DNA from: Bacteriovoracaceae bacterium
GTDB lineage: Bacteria > Bdellovibrionota > Bacteriovoracia > Bacteriovoracales > Bacteriovoracaceae
Direction: 5' to 3'
DNA: 64,000 nt
Assembly (NCBI GenBank): GCA_019752535.1
Contig: JAIEMA010000032.1
Coordinates: forward strand, 1 to 64,000
This document shows, piece by piece, positions 32,878-41,996 of this stretch. A program made the translations under genes and the position numbers. The notes under the pieces were generated by a model. The model searched no databases. It was not told the DNA's origin and saw only the letters and a list, made by a program, of their open reading frames with translations. Position 1 is the stretch's first letter; each line of letters starts with the position of its first letter.

Positions 32878-33303
32878 TTAGCTATGAGGAATTGGTCTTA
32901 CGGGTCTGATGATAAGTGGTCGTCTGACACAGCTTGAGACAGGTGCATTAAAGAAATCATCCTCAAAGGGAAGGGTTTCAGCATTGAGGTATTCTCGCTT
33001 CACGACTTCCACATTCAAAGTACACTCAGTTAAAAGGTTAGGCGCGTACACGATAGTTACTTGAACACGGTGCTCAAGGTATTCTTCACAAGATGAGCCC
33101 GCGACTCTTGGACCCATTTGGTGCGTGTAGTCAGCAGTAGTGATCTTTTTGACTTGATCTAAGCTGATGCCAAATTCATTAGCGGCAGCAGTGGCGAGAG
33201 TATTTCTCATAAAAAGCGCATTAATCTGAATCGAGCAAGCCTTAGCGTTTGAGAAAGCGGCCCAAAGAACAAGAGACAAAAGTAGCACAACATTTTTTTT
33301 CAT
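32878..33303 (-). CDS. Secreted hypothetical protein, 141 aa
   Basis: Start at MKKNVVLLLSLVLWAAFSNA (ATG at 33303), which is preceded by a GGGGG ribosome binding site; the frame's earlier ATG adds 13 residues in front of the signal peptide. The mature domain has four Cys (KACSIQ, SSCEEY, TECTLN, SSCVRR), probably two disulfides, and a Pro/Arg-rich C-terminus (RRPLIIRPVRPIPHS). No family recognised. The gene is terminated by the hairpin in front of ldcA. Confidence 0.68.
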   Translation of the reverse strand: MKKNVVLLLSLVLWAAFSNAKACSIQINALFMRNTLATAAANEFGISLDQVKKITTADYTHQMGPRVAGSSCEEYLEHRVQVTIVYAPNLLTECTLNVEVVKREYLNAETLPFEDDFFNAPVSSCVRRPLIIRPVRPIPHS

Positions 33304-33399
33304 ATCGATTCCCCCTGATTCAATCTTAGGTAGAATCATCAAGACACGATAGTGACAGAGTGGCCCTAAAGCCCAAAAAAATCATTCAAATAATTTTCG

Positions 33400-34794
33400 T
33401 TACGAGCTGCATGAAAGCGCTGAACAGCCCGCTTTTGTGCGTGCCCATTCTGGTCTTTTTTTGAAAAATTTTTTCGTGTTTTCATTCTCAGAATAAGGAG
33501 TTTTGAGTGCCTGCATGAGTTCATTCAATCGAGTGGTGTCATTTTGCGCGAGACCATCAATCGCTTCTTGCGCGAGATAATTGCGCACCAAGAAATAAGG
33601 ATTAGTTTTATTCATGAGCTCTCGATCCGGCGAGAGCGCGCGCCATTTTTCAATCCAAGCGTTGAGTTTCTCAGTGGCCGGTTGATAGAAAGCCTCAGTG
33701 GGAATCCCTGATTGGGTGCAATCAGCGAGCTCGCGATAAAAAATCGTCATGTCGGTTTCTTGAAGTTGTAAAATGGCATCTAATTCCTGCGCAAATCCCA
33801 TGTCTACTTTTTCAAGACCAAGCTTTGAGGCCATCATCTTCTCCCACTCAGCGAAAAAGACGATGCGGAAATTTTCAAGCTCGGCAGAGAAGTCAAAATC
33901 TAAAATCTTAAAAGCGGCGGCCAGCTGATGCAGATTCCAAAGAGCAATGGAGGGTTGATTCCCAAAACGGTAGCGGCGATGCTCGCGATCAGTCGTGTTT
34001 GGCGTCCAGTTGGGATCAAACACATCAAGCCAGCCATAAGGGCCATAATCAATCGTGAGCCCAAGGATCGACATGTTATCGGTGTTCATCACTCCATGAA
34101 CAAATCCCACGCGCATCCAATCCACCATGAGTTTTGCTGTACGAGTGCAAAGCTCATTAAAAAACTCTTGAGCATTCATGCCAGGATAAAATTTCAACAC
34201 ATAATCCAGAAGTTTTTGAAACTCCTCTTTGTTGCCATCAGCTGCCAGCATTTGAAAATGACCGAAGCGAATAAAGCTTTCTGCCACTCGCGTGCAAATC
34301 GCACCCGGCTCGGGCGCGGCGTTGCCGTCATAAAACATATCGCGAATGACTTGATCACCTGTTCCCACTAAGGCGAGAGCGCGAGTGGTAGGGATGCCTA
34401 AAAAATGCATGGCCTCAGAGCATAAAAACTCACGCACTGAGGATCGAAGCACCGCTCTTCCATCACCGCGGCGTGAATAAGGTGTGAGGCCCGCGCCTTT
34501 AAGTTGAATCTCTAAATGATTTTTTTCAGCGAGCAAAATCGCGCGGCCATCTCCCAGCTGTCCCGCCCAATGACCAAACTGATGACCAGCATAGCGAGTG
34601 GCAATAGGCTTCATGCCTTCCATCACGAGATTGCCCGCCAAGGTTTGAATCCACTCATCCGTTGGCTCAATTTGAAGGTCGGCCGCGACCTCTTTAGACC
34701 AGGCGATAAGTTTCGGCTCACTCACCGGGGTGGGGAGAGTCGGGGTGAAAAGCGCGGGCGTAGAGAAGGTGTCGGCAAAGCTATTCGTAAACAT
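33400..34794 (-). CDS. selO: Protein adenylyltransferase SelO (YdiU)
   Basis: SelO is a pseudokinase-fold enzyme that transfers AMP to proteins. Signatures are YAGHQFGHWAGQLGDGRA, ELQLKGAG-like IQLKGAGLTPYSRRGDGRAVLRSS, VHGVMNTDNMSI and GWLDVFDPNW. The C-terminal SCSS holds a Cys at the third-last position, where eukaryotic SelO has selenocysteine. Start uncertain: I use the ATG at 34794 (MFTNSFADTF), which fits the family N-terminus; another ATG lies at 34824. Neither has a clear ribosome binding site. In E. coli the enzyme responds to oxidative stress. Confidence 0.93.
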   Translation of the reverse strand: MFTNSFADTFSTPALFTPTLPTPVSEPKLIAWSKEVAADLQIEPTDEWIQTLAGNLVMEGMKPIATRYAGHQFGHWAGQLGDGRAILLAEKNHLEIQLKGAGLTPYSRRGDGRAVLRSSVREFLCSEAMHFLGIPTTRALALVGTGDQVIRDMFYDGNAAPEPGAICTRVAESFIRFGHFQMLAADGNKEEFQKLLDYVLKFYPGMNAQEFFNELCTRTAKLMVDWMRVGFVHGVMNTDNMSILGLTIDYGPYGWLDVFDPNWTPNTTDREHRRYRFGNQPSIALWNLHQLAAAFKILDFDFSAELENFRIVFFAEWEKMMASKLGLEKVDMGFAQELDAILQLQETDMTIFYRELADCTQSGIPTEAFYQPATEKLNAWIEKWRALSPDRELMNKTNPYFLVRNYLAQEAIDGLAQNDTTRLNELMQALKTPYSENENTKKFFKKRPEWARTKAGCSALSCSS

Positions 34795-34870
34795 GCCTGT
34801 ACTATCTAAGATAAGCCTCAACATTGGCCAGACATTGTTTCACCCTCTCAAAATTCGGGTAAAGTAGGGC

Positions 34871-35137
34871 ATGGAATTAAGTGAAGAGGATAAGGATCGC
34901 CTGATCCGTATGGCCTGGGAAGATCGCACCACTTTCGAGGCGATTAAGCTTCAATTTGGGATGACCAATAATCAAGTCATCAAATTCATGCGTGCCAATC
35001 TGGATCCTAAAGCTTTTGCTCGTTGGAGAAAGAGAACTAATGAGAACACCAAACTCAAGCATGAAAAACTGCGCGGCTTCAAACTTGGTCGCTTTAAATC
35101 TCGTATGCAGCGAATGGATGGCTCGACTAAAAGTTAG
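34871..35137 (+). CDS. TIGR03643/DUF2805 family small protein
   Basis: An 88-residue basic protein matching TIGR03643: LIRMAWEDRTTFEAIKLQFGM, NNQVIKFMRANLDPKAFARWRKR. The first half looks like a helix-turn-helix, and the tail is Lys/Arg-rich, so nucleic-acid binding is likely but not shown. TAAAGT lies five bases before its ATG. Stop shares TTAG with the convergent permease. Confidence 0.9.
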   Translation: MELSEEDKDRLIRMAWEDRTTFEAIKLQFGMTNNQVIKFMRANLDPKAFARWRKRTNENTKLKHEKLRGFKLGRFKSRMQRMDGSTKS

Positions 35138-36399
35138 TGAGCGAGATACGCCCCAGATACAATCCCTAAAATCCATAGCGCCACTGAAATGTCTTTGATT
35201 CTTCCACACAATAAATACAGAAGCCATTGGATGAATAAGCCTGCCATTAACCCTTTTGTGATGGAAAAGGTGAGCGGAATTAAAATAATGGTGAGGGCCG
35301 CGGGGACCCATTCTTCAAAATGATCGCGCTTTAAATCAAAAATATTTTTAAACATCAAAAGTCCCACACTGATCAACACGGGTGCTGTGGCAAAAGCAGG
35401 CACCACACCGATGAGCGGTGAGAGAAACAAGCAAGGCAAGAAAAAGAGAGCAGTGAACACAGAAGTGAGACCTGTGCGGCCTCCGGCCTCAATTCCGGCG
35501 GCACTTTCAATATAGGCCGTCCCAGCTGATGTCCCAAAGACGCCTGCGAGCATCGTCGCAAATGAATCGACGATCAGAGCTTGCTTCATTCTTAAAGGAT
35601 TGCCTTTGGCATCTACAAGATTGGCGGCACGAGAGACTCCTACAAAAGTAGAAATCGAATCAAACATATCAGTGAAGACAATTGAGAGGATGGCGGGAAT
35701 AAAACTGAATTTCAGTGCGCCCCAAATATCAAGCTTAAAAAAGACCGAAGAGAAATCTGGCATAGCTGTAAGGGATTCAGGTTTGGTAATGAGTCCAAAA
35801 GGAATCGCTAAGAGAGTGACTGTCAAAATTGAAACCAAAAAAGCCCACACACTCTTCTTTCTCATCATCACGAGAATAATCATGAGTCCCACAAAAGAGA
35901 GAAGCATCGAAGGATTAAGTGGGCCCATTTTCACAAACGTCGCCTGATCACTTACGACCCAGCCGGCATTTTTAAAACCAATAAAGCTTAAAAATAAACC
36001 GATCCCCACTGCCGATGCGATCTTAAGATTATCCGGTAGAGATTCAGCGAGCTTTTCACGGAGGGGAGTGAGAGAGATTAAAAGAAAAAAAGCTCCCGCC
36101 CAAAACACGAGACCCAAGGCCGTGGGCCAGGGAATGCCTTCCGAGAGCACAAGAGTGAAAGTGAAAAAGGCATTAAGTCCCATGCCCGGAGCGACAGCGA
36201 AGGGAAGCTTCGCATAAAGACCCATAAAAAGTGTCATGAGTGCGGACAGTAGAACAGTGGCGGTGAGTACTCCACTAAAACTCATCCCAGTGCCGGGGGT
36301 GGAGAGAATAGAGGGATTCACAAAAATAATATAGCTCATGGTCAAAAATGTCGTGAGCCCAGCAATCAATTCTGTTTTAATCGGAGATTTTGTATTCAT
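35134..36399 (-). CDS. NCS2 family purine permease, AzgA type
   Basis: A 421-residue membrane transporter with about 12-14 helices. Family signatures are TYIIFVNP-like LTMSYIIFVNPSIL, PFAVAPGMGLNAFF, IGLFLSFIGFKNAG, FTDMFDSISTFVG and GTSAGTAYIESAAGIEAGGRTGL. AzgA-type members import adenine, guanine or hypoxanthine with protons. I start at MNTKSPIKTE (ATG 36399) and not at the earlier start at 36483, which would overlap the divergent gene. It may feed the purine degradation genes at 24-30 kb. Confidence 0.92.
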   Translation of the reverse strand: MNTKSPIKTELIAGLTTFLTMSYIIFVNPSILSTPGTGMSFSGVLTATVLLSALMTLFMGLYAKLPFAVAPGMGLNAFFTFTLVLSEGIPWPTALGLVFWAGAFFLLISLTPLREKLAESLPDNLKIASAVGIGLFLSFIGFKNAGWVVSDQATFVKMGPLNPSMLLSFVGLMIILVMMRKKSVWAFLVSILTVTLLAIPFGLITKPESLTAMPDFSSVFFKLDIWGALKFSFIPAILSIVFTDMFDSISTFVGVSRAANLVDAKGNPLRMKQALIVDSFATMLAGVFGTSAGTAYIESAAGIEAGGRTGLTSVFTALFFLPCLFLSPLIGVVPAFATAPVLISVGLLMFKNIFDLKRDHFEEWVPAALTIILIPLTFSITKGLMAGLFIQWLLYLLCGRIKDISVALWILGIVSGAYLAH

Positions 36400-36444
36400 A
36401 GGAAAATTGTCGCATGAGCAAAAGCTCAATGCTACACTTTCTGC
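36400..36444. promoter_or_regulatory. 45-bp divergent region with two -10-like boxes
   Basis: On the minus strand GACAAT lies six bases before the permease ATG at 36399. On the plus strand TACACT (36433-36438) lies six bases before the ATG at 36445. Both hexamers match only four of six consensus bases, and the -35 regions are poor, but the spacing equals that of other genes in the window. Confidence 0.4.
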
Positions 36445-36834
36445 ATGCTTTACACCGGATACACCCGCCACGAACTTGATCAACTCCTCATTCTCTTGGA
36501 TGAGATTGGTATTACCTATGAAGTCCTTATGGATGAAACGACTGATGCGCGCCCAAAGCAGCGCGGCGGTGGCGCAGCCATTCTACGGATTGAAATTCCT
36601 GATGAAGAACTTAAGACAGTGGATGAAAAATTCTATGCTCGACTCGATAAGTTTCGTATCTATCCGCAGTATGTTGAGGCCCCGGAAGAGTTTAGCAATT
36701 TAACTGAGCTGCCTGAATCCCCCGAACAAATTGTGACCTCAAAAAGCAAAGGGCCCAATACATTCATGAGGGCCCTTGGACTCATCGCCGCAGGGGCTGC
36801 GGCGTATATGTATATTTCGCGTTTTCTTAAATAA
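36445..36834 (+). CDS. Hypothetical protein with C-terminal membrane anchor
   Basis: The first 85 residues form a small alpha/beta domain (MLYTGYTRHELDQLLILLDE, then the basic loop RPKQRGGGAAILRIEIP) reminiscent of DUF2007-like signal-transfer domains. An acidic linker follows, and one membrane helix (RALGLIAAGAAAYMYI) lies at the end, giving a tail-anchored topology. No firm family. Directly adjacent to a convergent secreted gene with no space between the stop codons. Confidence 0.65.
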   Translation: MLYTGYTRHELDQLLILLDEIGITYEVLMDETTDARPKQRGGGAAILRIEIPDEELKTVDEKFYARLDKFRIYPQYVEAPEEFSNLTELPESPEQIVTSKSKGPNTFMRALGLIAAGAAAYMYISRFLK

Positions 36835-37167
36835 TTATTCGCACACAGCGTATCCAACGCCACCGCCACACTCATCATGGTGTTCAATCATCCAGCTGCC
36901 TTCAAAATTTGAAAGTGTGCGGGTGTAACCATACCAGCTTGAAAGCTCAATGCCGTCTTTCTTTAAATCATTCATTGAGCGCTCATAAATATTTTTTCTG
37001 CCTGCTTCATCAATCTCAGTCACCATGATCATGCCAGGCTTCACTGATTCATTGATCACGATTTGGTCGAGATCTCTAAATGATGTGCGTGTACAGGTGA
37101 GAAGCAAATCACCTGGAGCGGCAAAGGCCGAAGACATTAAAAGACTCACGATAAAGATCCATTTCAT
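36835..37167 (-). CDS. Small secreted protein, 110 aa
   Basis: Good AGGGAG ribosome binding site and a signal peptide (MKWIFIVSLLMSSAFAAPG). The mature part has a Cys near the start (LLTCTRTS) and two near the end (DECGGGVGYAVCE), consistent with disulfides. No family recognised. It belongs to the numerous small exported proteins of this window. Confidence 0.65.
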   Translation of the reverse strand: MKWIFIVSLLMSSAFAAPGDLLLTCTRTSFRDLDQIVINESVKPGMIMVTEIDEAGRKNIYERSMNDLKKDGIELSSWYGYTRTLSNFEGSWMIEHHDECGGGVGYAVCE

Positions 37168-37301
37168 AAAAACTCCCTAAAAAATTGATAGGTGAGATGT
37201 AGCACTAGGTACCCCCGGAATCAAAGGCTAAGTCTTTGATATGTAATAAACACACAATGTTTTTACTCAGGAATAACAGGATCTTAACCGATAGGTGATT
37301 C
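37168..37301. other. Divergent intergenic region
   Basis: These 134 bases separate two divergent secreted-protein genes. Both genes have ribosome binding sites, so conventional leaders are expected. I see no strong hairpin or repeat. Confidence 0.3.
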
Positions 37302-37727
37302 ATGAAAACACTCCTTACTTTGTTAGTCCTCCTAACGAGCTCTCCTCTTTATGCCACTTGGCGCGAGAGCACCGTTAAACTCTTACCCCCAGAGCTTCAA
37401 ACTTTTAAAAGTGGAGTGACCACATTGAAAGATATTGAGGCAAAGCTTGGTAAGGCCGCTCTGGTGAAAGGATCAAAGCACTATTGGGTGTATGAGAAAT
37501 TTGAATACGCACTCGAAGTTGATTTTAAAAATGAAAAAATGGATGGAATGCATTTTACATTCCCTCACGAGAGACCTTCTCTTAAAACAATTGCAAAATT
37601 TATCCCAATAAAAAAATTTCTGCCGGCTTCAGAAGCTCCTACGAGGCTTCTTCGTTATAAAGATAAAGAGGGAGCTCTCACAATCGATATGGCCTCACAG
37701 ACAATTTACAGTGTGAGGTTACCATGA
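37302..37727 (+). CDS. Small secreted protein, BamE/SmpA-like fold
   Basis: Signal peptide (MKTLLTLLVLLTSSPLYA) and a domain whose pattern FKSGVTTLKDIEAKLGKA followed by an aromatic strand (HYWVYEKFEYALEVDF) resembles the SmpA/OmlA (BamE) fold. No lipobox is present. Its stop overlaps the start of the following HExxH protein by four bases (ATGA), so both are translationally coupled. It may be a partner or chaperone of the protease-like protein, which is inference. Confidence 0.6.
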   Translation: MKTLLTLLVLLTSSPLYATWRESTVKLLPPELQTFKSGVTTLKDIEAKLGKAALVKGSKHYWVYEKFEYALEVDFKNEKMDGMHFTFPHERPSLKTIAKFIPIKKFLPASEAPTRLLRYKDKEGALTIDMASQTIYSVRLP

Positions 37728-39706
37728 GATTTCTCTATTTAATTCTTCTCGTCTCCACCTTTGCTTTTGCCGATGGAGAGTTAGATGATCGTCCTTGTGT
37801 TGTTCCATTGCCAAGAAATTATTCAATTGAGCAACTTCAAGAGCTCAAAGAGAAACTTGAATGGTGGGGAGCGAGTACAGAGCAAGTCAAAACAGCACCC
37901 TGCAAAGCTAAAAGTGCACCTTCTGAAGAGGAGATGCAAAGATTAGTGGATCAAAAATCAGCTGGAGCTAAAAAATCAGAAGTTGTCTTTGGTGTGAGTC
38001 TCAAAAATGAATCACCCGTCATGATTCAAGCTCTTAAAGATCTCACGAAAAGACAATCTCTCTATGGTGGCCCTTGGTATAGTGCCAGTGAGGATCAGGT
38101 TCCTATTCAACAAACTTATTCTATTAATCCAACGTGTGATAAGGCCTTATGCGCGATTGATAAAATTTGGGGACCCAAGCTTGGAAGAAAAATTTTGCAC
38201 ATGTACTTGAAGCATGGCTTTAATGGTTCAGAACTTGCTTTTGATAGTTCAGACCGCTTTAAAGAAAACGAGATTGATGACGTCCTCATGACGCTTGATG
38301 ATTTACCCTCTCACTTGCAGCCACTTGGAGAGAGAAAAAATCAACGTTTAGTTCCCTTTACTCCAGGCTACACGCTTAAAGATTATGGCCCTAACGTGCT
38401 CGCAAACTCAGGAGTGATACTTTTTGATAGCTGGCGCGCAAAGGACAGTGGGACTCGTCAGTACGCCTCCTTTCATGAACTAGGTCATAATCTTTCCGAC
38501 AAAATGAGAAATGCAGATGCCTCTCCTCAATGGATTGGTTTTAGTGGTTGGAAAAAAACGGGCGATGAGTGGAGCCATGATGAGGGCGCCTGTATTATGT
38601 CAAAATATGGTGAAACAAGTCCCGCAGAAGACTTTGCAGAAGTCGCTACGGCCTATCGCTATAATGCCAAAGGTTTAGAAGAGAAGTGTCCTGAAAAATA
38701 TAAATACATGAAAGAGAAGGTGTTTAAGGGGATGGAGTATAAGACTTCACTTCAATGCGCTAATATAACAGATGAGAAGATGCAGAAAGCTCAAGCAGGG
38801 TTAAGTGCGGCGATTTCAAAACTCACAGATGAAATGACGATTGAGACCTCGGATGTTGATAAGTCATGCACAGGTACGTTTTCAAATTTCCCGGCTTCCA
38901 ATAGCGAATTGAATCTTTGTGCCATTAAAGTGGCCTTAGGTAAAATGCCTCAATCACAAATTACAGCAATCCTTGCGGCCGCTGGAGTGAGTGACTCAGA
39001 GTTGAATCGCTCCCTTATCCTTGACAATTGGATGGGCAAAATTGAGGGTGACGCTGCCTTGAAAGATAAACTCTCTCGCCCCTCAGATGAAATCGCTGGA
39101 TTACTAGATAAAGTTATTCTTGAAGCTCAAATTCAAACCGTCCCGAAAGATGCTATTTTACCTGTCGCTGATGACTATGTTTGGTACTCTGTACGTAGAG
39201 AATGTGGGAAAGAGCTTATTCAAGCCAAAGAGGCCTCTAAATGTGCGGCCGATAAAATTGTCAGTGATGATGAGAAAAAGAAGGGCTGGGATAAGGGTTA
39301 TCTTCCAAGTTTAAAGATACCTTCTGTTTTTAATGAGAAGGCGCAAGCCGACATTAAGGCCTCTCAACATTCGTTTATGGTGAATGAGGTTTCTCAGCTA
39401 GAAATCGTAAGATCAGCGAGCCAAAAGAACAGAGAGAATTTCAGAAAGGATCTTCTCACGTTTATGGATTACACTCAGTATCAAAAAGAATCTAAAATGC
39501 CTGCGGGGTGGAAGGATTTATCTCCTAAAGATTTCTGCTCAAAAACCTATGGTGTTGGTGATGTGTTTTTAGGAAACTGGGGATTAAAAGATCAGCCCCT
39601 TCCTCTTATCCAGCAGAGATGTGAAGAGATTCAGAGTTCGAAGAGTAAAAGATTTTTTATGAAAGACAGTCTTTGGAAAGAATGGGTGATGGAGACTTGG
39701 AAATAG
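37724..39706 (+). CDS. Exported gluzincin-like metallopeptidase, 660 aa
   Basis: Signal peptide (MRFLYLILLVSTFAFADG), then a putative zinc protease domain. HELGH at residues 251-255 carries two zinc ligands and the catalytic Glu252, and EDFAE at 302-306 could supply the third ligand. A helical C-terminal half of about 350 residues follows, with Cys pairs. I do not recognise a named family. It shares the HExxH...(E)xFAEV layout with the proteins at 11020-12753 and 62821-64000. Like the first of these, it is preceded by an overlapping small exported protein. Confidence 0.7.
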   Translation: MRFLYLILLVSTFAFADGELDDRPCVVPLPRNYSIEQLQELKEKLEWWGASTEQVKTAPCKAKSAPSEEEMQRLVDQKSAGAKKSEVVFGVSLKNESPVMIQALKDLTKRQSLYGGPWYSASEDQVPIQQTYSINPTCDKALCAIDKIWGPKLGRKILHMYLKHGFNGSELAFDSSDRFKENEIDDVLMTLDDLPSHLQPLGERKNQRLVPFTPGYTLKDYGPNVLANSGVILFDSWRAKDSGTRQYASFHELGHNLSDKMRNADASPQWIGFSGWKKTGDEWSHDEGACIMSKYGETSPAEDFAEVATAYRYNAKGLEEKCPEKYKYMKEKVFKGMEYKTSLQCANITDEKMQKAQAGLSAAISKLTDEMTIETSDVDKSCTGTFSNFPASNSELNLCAIKVALGKMPQSQITAILAAAGVSDSELNRSLILDNWMGKIEGDAALKDKLSRPSDEIAGLLDKVILEAQIQTVPKDAILPVADDYVWYSVRRECGKELIQAKEASKCAADKIVSDDEKKKGWDKGYLPSLKIPSVFNEKAQADIKASQHSFMVNEVSQLEIVRSASQKNRENFRKDLLTFMDYTQYQKESKMPAGWKDLSPKDFCSKTYGVGDVFLGNWGLKDQPLPLIQQRCEEIQSSKSKRFFMKDSLWKEWVMETWK

Positions 39707-39710
39707 ATTT

Positions 39711-40052
39711 ATGTTTACACCAATAACATTACTTTTGATCTCTAACGTTTTTATGACCTTTGCCTGGTACGCCCATCTGAAAGGGGATATGACTTCAAAG
39801 CCCCTTTGGATCGTGATCCTCATGAGCTGGGGAATTGCTTTCTTTGAATATATCTTTCAGGTCCCCGCCAATCGCATGGGCAACCAAGTTTTCACCCTCC
39901 CTCAGCTCAAAATTCTCCAAGAAGTCATCACCATGACTGTCTTTGCTGTCTTTTGTGTGGTTTACATGAAAGTTCCTCTCACAAAAAACTTCCTCTATGC
40001 CTCAATCTGTCTAGTAGGAGCTGTGTTTTTTATCTTTCGCGAAGTCAAATAG
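39711..40052 (+). CDS. DMT family protein (DUF486)
   Basis: A 113-residue inner-membrane protein with four helices. NVFMTFAWYAHLKG, SWGIAFFEYIFQVPANRMG and FTLPQLKILQEVITMTVFAVF are the hallmarks of DUF486, a small branch of the drug/metabolite transporter superfamily. Substrate unknown. It begins four bases after the metallopeptidase gene and may be co-transcribed. Confidence 0.88.
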   Translation: MFTPITLLLISNVFMTFAWYAHLKGDMTSKPLWIVILMSWGIAFFEYIFQVPANRMGNQVFTLPQLKILQEVITMTVFAVFCVVYMKVPLTKNFLYASICLVGAVFFIFREVK

Positions 40053-40105
40053 TGTAAAACTTACCATCGCCAAAGTTCGCTGATCAGGGGTAGATTCCCC
40101 CGATT

Positions 40106-41938
40106 ATGACCACGAGTTTAAAACCAGAATTACCCATCACAGCTTGGCTTCCTTTGACTGCAAAGGAAGCAAAAAAGCGCGGATGGGACGAGCTTGATGT
40201 GATCTTGGTCACAGGCGATGCGTACGTGGACCACCCAGCGTTTGGAGCGGCCGTTATTGGTCGCATTCTTGAATCTCTTGGCATGAGAGTCGCGATCATT
40301 GCGCAACCGAACTGGCAGGATGATCTTCGCGATTTTAAAAAATTTGGTAAGCCAAAATATTTCTTTGGTGTCACAAGCGGCAATATGGACTCAATGGTGA
40401 ATAAATACACCGCCGCTAAACGCACTCGCTCAGAAGATGCCTACACTCCAGGCGGAGCGACGAATCACAGACCCGATTATGCCACGACAGTGTATTCTAA
40501 AATTTTAAAAGAACTTTATCCGGATACACCTGTGGTCCTTGGCGGCATTGAAGCTTCTCTTCGCCGCGTGACCCATTATGATTTTTGGTCAGATCAATTA
40601 ATGCCGAATATTCTCACGACGTCGGGCGCAGATATGTTGATCTATGGAATGGGGGAGCAGCCGCTGCGTGATATCGCCAAGCTTGTCTCTAAAGGCATTC
40701 CCTTCTCAGAGCTTAGAAATATTCCTCAAACTGCTTTCTTAGTAGACGGTGAGCTGCCTCCCACTAAGCATGAAGACCAAGAACTCACCAGTCATGAAGA
40801 ATGCCTGCAAGACAAAAAAGCTTACGCCAGAAATTTCATGTACGTTGAAGTGGAATCCAATAAGCAGTATGCCAATCGCCTGATTCAAAAAGTGGAAGGC
40901 AAGACTCTTGTGATCAATCCTCCTTATCAGACGATGACGGAGAGTGAGATTGATGCCTCGTTTGATCTGCCGTATACGCGTCTTCCTCATCCTAAATATA
41001 AAGACCGAGGCCCTATCAGTGCCTTTGAAATGATTAAGTTTTCTCTTAACACTCATCGCGGCTGTTTTGGGGGATGCTCTTTCTGCACGATCTCTGCTCA
41101 CCAAGGAAAGATGATTGCCTCACGCTCTAAAGAATCCGTGATGCGTGAGCTTGATCAAGTAGTGAAGATGCCAGACTTTAAAGGGTATATCTCTGATATG
41201 GGAGGCCCTTCGGCGAACATGTATCAGATGAAAGGCATCGATCAAGAGTTGTGTGATAAGTGTGCCGCTCCTTCGTGCGTGTTCCCTCAAGTTTGTAAAA
41301 ATCTTGATACTGATCCCACAAAGATGACTGAGCTTTACCAAGCTGTGGCCAAACATCCAGAAGTGAAGAAAGCTTTTGTGAGCTCAGGCCTTCGTTATGA
41401 TTTGATGTTTGATCCACGCTCAAGTCATCCAGAAAAAGATGAACAGTATGTCGAGCAACTGGTCACTCATCACGTCTCGGGGCGCTTAAAGGTCGCTCCA
41501 GAGCATACGGAAGATCATGTCTTAAAGGTGATGAGAAAGCCGAGCTTTGAGTATTTCCAAATTTTCAAAAAGAAGTTTGAAGAGATCTCAAAGAAGAAGG
41601 GAATTCGTCAGGAGATCATTCCTTATTTCATCTCTTCACATCCTGGCTGCAAACCTGAGGATATGGCACAACTGGCGGCAAAAACGATGAAACTCGGTTA
41701 TAAGCTTGAGCAAGTTCAAGACTTCACGCCAACGCCTATGACAGTAGCAACTGAAATCTATTACTCAGGCTTTCACCCTTACACCTTGAAACCAGTAGAA
41801 ACGGCCATCACTTTGGATGATAAAACAAAACAGCGAACGTTTTTCTTTTGGTATAAAGCTGAGAATAAGAATTTCATCAGGAATTATCTAGCTAAGCATA
41901 AATTGCTCGATCTCTCGAAGCAACTCTTCGGCGCTTAA
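40106..41938 (+). CDS. YgiQ family radical SAM protein
   Basis: 610 residues with the YgiQ N-terminal domain (ELDVILVTGDAYVDHPAFGAAVIGR), the EASLRRVTHYDFW segment and a radical SAM cluster motif CFGGCSFC (CxxxCxxC) near residue 320. A C-terminal region contains DFTPTPMTVATEIYYSG. The family should bind a 4Fe-4S cluster and SAM, but its substrate is not known. The bases before the ATG contain a short GGGG-TAGATT-CCCC palindrome of unclear meaning. Confidence 0.93.
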   Translation: MTTSLKPELPITAWLPLTAKEAKKRGWDELDVILVTGDAYVDHPAFGAAVIGRILESLGMRVAIIAQPNWQDDLRDFKKFGKPKYFFGVTSGNMDSMVNKYTAAKRTRSEDAYTPGGATNHRPDYATTVYSKILKELYPDTPVVLGGIEASLRRVTHYDFWSDQLMPNILTTSGADMLIYGMGEQPLRDIAKLVSKGIPFSELRNIPQTAFLVDGELPPTKHEDQELTSHEECLQDKKAYARNFMYVEVESNKQYANRLIQKVEGKTLVINPPYQTMTESEIDASFDLPYTRLPHPKYKDRGPISAFEMIKFSLNTHRGCFGGCSFCTISAHQGKMIASRSKESVMRELDQVVKMPDFKGYISDMGGPSANMYQMKGIDQELCDKCAAPSCVFPQVCKNLDTDPTKMTELYQAVAKHPEVKKAFVSSGLRYDLMFDPRSSHPEKDEQYVEQLVTHHVSGRLKVAPEHTEDHVLKVMRKPSFEYFQIFKKKFEEISKKKGIRQEIIPYFISSHPGCKPEDMAQLAAKTMKLGYKLEQVQDFTPTPMTVATEIYYSGFHPYTLKPVETAITLDDKTKQRTFFFWYKAENKNFIRNYLAKHKLLDLSKQLFGA

Positions 41939-41996
41939 GATCCCCCTTATTTCTTCGATACGTCTGTCATAAATGTTTTCATCAAGGAGATGATCT

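Noticed and set aside
40079-40105. GGGG-TAGATT-CCCC palindrome just before ygiQ as a regulatory site
   Set aside because: Short, found once, and the hexamer is nine bases from the ATG, not six. I cannot separate it from chance.
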